This document shows, one piece after another, positions 59,236 through 64,000 of a stretch of DNA of 64,000 nucleotides. The position numbers and the translations under genes were made by a program. The notes below the pieces were generated by a model. It did not search any database and was not told the DNA's origin. It saw nothing but the letters and a program-made list of their open reading frames with translations. How positions within the stretch are numbered: position 1 is the first letter of the stretch; every line of letters begins with the position of its first letter. Origin of the DNA: Gerris lacustris (lineage: Eukaryota; Arthropoda; Insecta; Hemiptera; Gerridae); the NCBI GenBank assembly GCA_951217055.1, contig OX578283.1, forward strand, positions 28,705,427 through 28,769,426. Reading direction: 5' to 3'.

Positions 59236-59640
59236 TATTCTAAAGATACGACTCAGTTTGTGAGACTTATAGCATTACAAATATCTCTGATAATAAAAGA
59301 AGTTAAGCTAAAAGAATTTAAACTAGTTTACTATTCAATTTAACATTCAGTTGAACATTTTGTGGAATAAAGACTTGAATTTGTTCTGTCGATTTAAACT
59401 TTAGAGTTGAAAATAGAATTGGGTTTCGTGGGTGGAAAGTCCAACTAACTTAGGTTTAGTTGGGGTACAGTTGGTTGAAATAGACTTCCGCGGTTGAACT
59501 ATACATCAGTATTCATTCATGCTGCCTTAACATAGAAATATAAGGTTTATTTAAAACACTATAATTTTCAATTAAATTAATTTATTTGTTTTTAACTTCT
59601 TATATACTTAGTATATATTGTGCGGAATGGTCTAGACATA
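59236..59640. other. No recognised gene
   Basis: A+T-rich sequence. Confidence 0.4.
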
Positions 59641-60105
59641 TTGACAAGAGAACAATAGGTCAAACAAATAATGAATTAATTAAAATCTATGATTTTCTTC
59701 ACAGTTATCAAAATGATTGACAAGAGAACAATAGATTAGAGAAATGGGAAATTATAGGAATCAATCATTTTCTTCATGTGTGTTAATATGATTTACAAGA
59801 GAACAATAGATTAAAAAAAGGTAAATAATAAAGATAAATAATTTTCTTCACAGGTGTCAAAATTATTGACAAGAGAACAATAGATTAAACAAATAAGGAA
59901 TAAATAATCATTTGACACCTGTGAAGAAAATTTTTGGTTTTTATTAAATTCCCTATTTATACAATTTATTGTTCATTTATGAAAAAAAAATTAATAATTT
60001 AATTTACTAATTCCTTTTTTTTCTCTTGTCAATAATTTTGACACATGTAATGAAGATTATTGATTTTTATTATTTTCCTATTTCTCTAGACTAGTCTAGA
60101 CAATC
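59641..60105. repeat. Tandem 75-bp repeat followed by inverted copies
   Basis: Four direct units begin TTGACAAGAGAACAATAG at about 59641, 59717, 59792 and 59866. Inverted copies follow: TTTGACACCTGTGAAGAAAA at 59910 complements 59842-59861, and CTCTTGTCAATAATTTTGAC at about 60023 complements the unit start. The block can fold into large cruciforms. Confidence 0.8.
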
Positions 60106-60177
60106 ATTTAGACAACTGTGAAATCATTTCCTACTCATCTAAACAGAAAATTTCGTATCAATCTTAGATAAACTATT

Positions 60178-60425
60178 ATATGTGATCGATCCGAAGAATG
60201 AAAAAGTTTATGTCCCCAAATTCAAAAATGCTAAGACAGAAATCTGTTGAATGGATTTGTTTATCAAGTCGTTCGCTAAATTCATACTTTTATTCATTTA
60301 ATAATACAAAAGAATTTGAATGATTTTTACAAGCATTACATTATTAAATTATGTGATGGGACGGGAGGAAATTATGTGATGGGACGGGAGGAAATTATGT
60401 GCCACACAAATTACAGACTATTTGT
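60178..60425 (+). repeat. Family K, internally deleted copy
   Basis: 5' body TATGTGATCGATCCGAAGAA to ACAGAAATCTGTT, then a jump to the 3' end ATTATGTGCCACACAAATTA. A 23-bp tandem duplication (ATGTGATGGGACGGGAGGAA and following) lies at 60352-60397. Confidence 0.6.
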
Positions 60426-60429
60426 TTTT

Positions 60430-61744
60430 GTTAAAAGTCATATTCAATTGAAGTATTGGTAAAAGTTGACTAGGATTTAATGTTAATAAAAAGTTTTATT
60501 TATAGAAAGGTCAGCAATATGAGCAAAGTATTAGTAAACTCACTGATTATTTTAAAAGTTTTGAAAAGTTTATAACTTTCCTAAACAAAGCTCTGGTTTT
60601 TTTAGAGCATTGCTAAACAAAGCTCCAATAGACTGTGAAATCTAAACAAAACATCTGGGTTGGGTAATCCCCTCTTACTTATCTACTAACGCCAGTGTCC
60701 TCAGTTACTTCCTGATTTTCATACCATACACATGTCTAGACAACATATACAATTAGGTCTTTATAGAATATATTTTATCTTCTCGTGGCAGCAAAATTAA
60801 ACATTACTTAACTGTTTTTAGGCTAGAAAGTACTATTTCCCTGATTTGTCATTAAAATATTAAAAACAGGCAGGAAAGTAGTTAAAACAGTCAGGAAAAT
60901 ACTCTCTCTGCCTAGGCCTTATAACACTATATAATATAGTTAAATAAGTAATGTTTAATAAATAAACGTTTTAATAATAAAATAATTTGTTTATATTTGT
61001 TAATTCTGTTAAATAAGTTCAATGATTAGTAGATCTTTTATTAAAACAAAATAGTAGAGTCACTGGCTATACTGTAGCGTCATGTAAACATTGAACATCC
61101 ATATTATTTTTATTATTTAAGTAATTCTAGATTAGACTAGCTACTTTTCTTGATGAATCCTAGTTACATCTTTTCTTTTAAGCAATAGAAGATATCTTTA
61201 ACACTTTTATTAATTTTTTAGTAAAAATATAAATAAATATTTTATATTGTGTGCATTATTCATTCAGTTATGTGTGTTATAAACGTGTGTTTTGTATTTT
61301 GTTGTAATAGATTGAGTTTGCATTTCACTTATTATTATTATTCCCAAGTTTCTTATTTGAACATTAATTTTAGTTAATACATATGTTATTATCTTTATTA
61401 ATATGACACATAGTTATTAAATGTTATATTAATAAAGATAACATTTTAGCAGCTTCATTTTTCTGCCGCAAGTAGATAAAATATTGTATGCAACAAGGCA
61501 GCAAAGGAAACATTTCTGCCTCGTTGATTCATTGCCAGCCTCGGCAGTCAAATAGGTAAATTACCTGCCTAGGCTTCGCCTCGGCAGTTAATTATCATAG
61601 CCTGTCCTCACCTTCGGCTCGGAGGCTAATCTAATCCATTTTGCTGCCTAGTTACATAAATAACTATAGTAGTTTTACAATTTTATTTGTAAAAATTGTT
61701 TATCGATGATTTATTATCAAATTAATTGTTTATACGTTAAGTAC
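60430..61744. other. No recognised gene
   Basis: Contains a cluster of CCTCGGCAGT/CTGCCTAGGC motifs at 61500-61660 and 60900-60917. Otherwise A+T-rich. Confidence 0.4.
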
Positions 61745-61937
61745 CTGCGCCTTTTAAACTTTGCTAAACTAATACTTTTACTCATGTAAAAATAAAAATA
61801 ATTTTCACAGATTTAAAAAAGAAGGGGGAAGGGGGAATTAAATAAAATTTGACATAATTTGATAATAGTTTGTAGAAGCATTACATCACTTATGTGCTTC
61901 ACGAGGAAGCTAAATGCTAGTTGGCAAACTATTTTCC
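61745..61937 (+). repeat. Family K, 3' fragment
   Basis: TGCGCCTTTTAAACTTTGCT, then 'ATAATAGTTTGTAGAAGCAT' and GAGGAAGCTAAATGCTAGTT. A diverged subfamily B 3' end. Confidence 0.55.
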
Positions 61938-62632
61938 TTAATAATAATAAATTTGTTACTTATTTAATAGTTTTAAGTTTCAATTATAATTCATATTTTA
62001 TTACTAGGACACCAATCGTGGCTTAGAGATAACAAATGCTATATTATAGATCATTTTTTAAAATTTATAGTTAGAACCGGGGACCGAACGCTCATGGACA
62101 TCGGAATGAAGAGCAAAAACCTTAACAACCCCCCTCGATCTTGGGCTAATTTTTCTAGTCTCTTCGGCCACTACACGGGGTATGGTATATCGATGGAACA
62201 GTTAAGATTCGGTTTTGGCGAGATCCTTTGTACAGAGATTTGTCCTTGTATGTATTAAAGATAACTTATCTAATCAGAGGCCAACAATTTTATCAAAACT
62301 TAAAATTAAAAAATTAATGTATTTCATTTATGCAATCGAGTAGTGTCCCGACGACGATGGATTTGTTATTGCTAAGGCTACCAAATTTATTAAAATAGAG
62401 GTTTGTTAAAATAACTTATGTAAATAGTGGCCCACAATTTTATGAAAACAAAAATTATAATTATTAACATTACATTTTTGATTTGTTAATAATAAAAATA
62501 AAGGTTTGTTTTGATTTAATGGTCTTTAAATAGATATAATAAATAACTTATCTAAATAGTGGCCGACAATTTTATATGAAAACTAAACATTATAATTATC
62601 TCAGAGCAAGGAAGGGGGAACAATCTGATTTG

Positions 62633-63064
62633 AAAAGTGGTTCATTATGCTCTCCCCCTATACTAAACCTCCCAAGCGAGCTCAATCCGAACTAAAGTGA
62701 TCTTGAGGTCACTGGTCCTTATCTTATTGTTCTATTCCTTGCCCTTCCACAGACGCTTGTCAACAAATCCTTATCAGTAGCATTTATTTGACACCCCACT
62801 CAAAGAAGATTGCTATTGGTTATCATAGAACTGTTACACGTTTATTAACGACGTTACTGCATTTAGATAATTAATAAGGTTAAAGAACATATTTATAAAG
62901 AAAACTGTATCAAAAATAAATATATTAAATGTCAAGAAAATATCACGTATTCTTATCATCTGATGTCATATAAATTTTGACTCTTTATCGAGTTATCGAT
63001 ATTGTTTCACAAAACTTCCGCTTGGAAGGTTTAGTATCGGGGGAGAGCATAATGAACCACTTTT
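62633..63064. mobile_element. Candidate non-autonomous element with about 45-bp terminal inverted repeats
   Basis: Left end 62633-62678 (AAAAGTGGTTCATTATGCTC and on) and right end 63019-63064 (GGGAGAGCATAATGAACCAC and on) are reverse complements with few mismatches. The 340-bp interior has no ORF. No unambiguous target-site duplication is visible. Confidence 0.6.
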
Positions 63065-63500
63065 TGAGACCCGGACCAAAGCGAAGCTCTTATACTACAC
63101 TTTGCATTTTTTCTGACGCATACTCCTAATGAATGGCTGAACCGATGTGCACTAAATTTGGCACGGTCATAGTGACTAACCACAGGAAGGTATAAATCTG
63201 AAATGGCCCGAATTGGTACACAGGGGTACGGGGTACGGGGTACAAAAGTTTCCTCCTGAACGGCTGAACCGATCCGCACAAAATACGGCACGGTCAAAGT
63301 GACCAACCACAGGAAGGTATAAATGTGAAATGGTCCAAATTGGTACACAGGGGTACGGGGTACGGGGTACAAAAGTTTCCTCCTGAACGGCTGAACCGAT
63401 TCGCACGAAAATCGGCACGGTCATAGTGACCAACCACAGGAAGGTATAAATCTGAAATTGACCAAATTCGTACACAGGGGTACAAAAGTGAAAATAGTAT
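63065..63500 (+). repeat. 127-bp tandem repeat, three units
   Basis: Landmark CTGAACCGAT at about 63137 (mutated), 63264 and 63391. Each unit has GGCACGGTCA, 'GACCAACCACAGGAAGGTAT' and GGGGTACGGGGTACAAAAGT. The overlapping minus frames translate the repeat and are not genes, since 127 is not a multiple of three. GTACGGGGTACGGAGTACAA near 141 is a related fragment. Confidence 0.85.
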
Positions 63501-64000
63501 ATGCCCTTCATGATGCTTGTCGTTGGAAAGCTCTTTACGAGTACAGTTATTGTTGTTATTTTCACTTTTGTCATATTTTCATTTAAGAGAGGGTAAAATA
63601 GAAAAACAGGAAAAAATGCTTTTTATTTAAAAATAGAGATTTTACTTTTTTTTTGATCCGATTTCAGCTATTTATAAATACAAATGTTTATTGGTTAAGA
63701 TTAAAATGTACGCTCAGCTCAATATTGCAAGCAGACAACTGCATTGCACACCTAGTATTGTTCCCTCTACCCCTTCCTTGCTCTGTCCCCTTCCTGCTGA
63801 GATAATTATTAACATTACATTTTTGATTTGTTTTGTATTGAATGCTGTACTTTTTTATTATGACATGTAAACAAACAATGCGCTTTCTTATAACACTGAG
63901 CCAACCTTCTCGTGTTATTGTTTATCCTAGGTAACCGGTTTAATTTTTCTGCATCTGTACTTCTTTACTTATACACGACCAAGGCAAAACCCCTAACAGT
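63501..64000. other. No recognised gene
   Basis: 63759-63789 is the inverted counterpart of 62601-62623 (CAGAGCAAGGAAGGGGGAAC). Otherwise A+T-rich. Confidence 0.4.

Noticed and set aside
62070..62140. tRNA-like segment (GTTCGGTCCCC on the minus strand)
   Set aside because: Only a partial B box is present. No A box at the right distance and no foldable cloverleaf.
63031..63574. Overlapping minus-strand frames of 63-132 codons with repeated peptide motifs
   Set aside because: They are translations of the 127-bp tandem repeat. The period is not a multiple of three, so the same DNA is read in different frames. No protein family is visible.

Overview
The window looks like a repeat-rich, strongly A+T-rich stretch of an arthropod nuclear genome, most likely an insect. 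The evidence is one intact gene of the ecdysteroid-kinase-like (EcKinase/CHK) family, which is expanded in insects, together with 3' fragments of non-LTR retrotransposons, SINEs with tRNA heads, a piggyBac-like MITE and many long (TA)n/(CA)n microsatellites. There is no operon structure and no bacterial signal. All judgements were made by eye, without database searches or alignments.

Layout. 0-3.2 kb: two copies of a modular repeat, here called family K (5' hairpin, 3' end near 'GCTATGTGCCACACTAATTGGCAG'), and a CA/TA microsatellite. 3.4-4.7 kb: the EcKinase-like gene on the minus strand, single exon, 403 aa. 5.6-7.5 kb: another K copy, then a broken LINE RT-tail/RNase H fragment lodged inside a copy of the tRNA-unit family. 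9.3-10.5 kb: an unrecognised 120-codon ORF with a C-terminal membrane segment, a K end with its small-ORF module, and a tandem repeat. 10.5-20 kb: mostly featureless A+T-rich DNA with K copies and a TA microsatellite. 20.5-21.5 kb: an RNase H pseudogene split by a roughly 0.5-kb insertion full of inverted repeats. 22.5-27.5 kb: two degenerate LINE RT fragments, a piggyBac-like MITE, a miRNA-like hairpin and a tRNA-unit monomer inserted in a K copy. 28.4-29.1 kb: a folded-back tRNA-unit dimer. 34.2-41.1 kb: the main structure of the window. 41.8-51.4 kb: more K copies, palindromes, microsatellites, a SINE and another folded tRNA-unit copy. 51.4-64 kb: mostly featureless DNA with repeat fragments, a 127-bp tandem repeat and a candidate element with about 45-bp terminal inverted repeats.

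The most striking object is a 6.93-kb array (34167-41096). It is made of a 349-bp unit carrying a tRNA-like gene (A box, B box, T5 terminator): three and a fraction units on the minus strand, a 49-bp spacer, then 17 units on the plus strand. The whole array is flanked by a perfect 12-bp direct repeat. Three other loci carry the same unit. One is a monomer with a 13-bp target-site duplication (TSD). One is a copy with an internal inversion and a 14-bp TSD. One is a dimer ending in a fold-back. The TSDs, the shared 3' terminus and the repeated inversion junctions point to a retroposed, tRNA-bearing, multimer-forming element family whose insertions resemble LINE twin-priming products. I know of no described family with this architecture, but I could not search for one.

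Only the EcKinase gene is a convincing functional protein gene. Everything else recognisable is repeat-derived or decayed.
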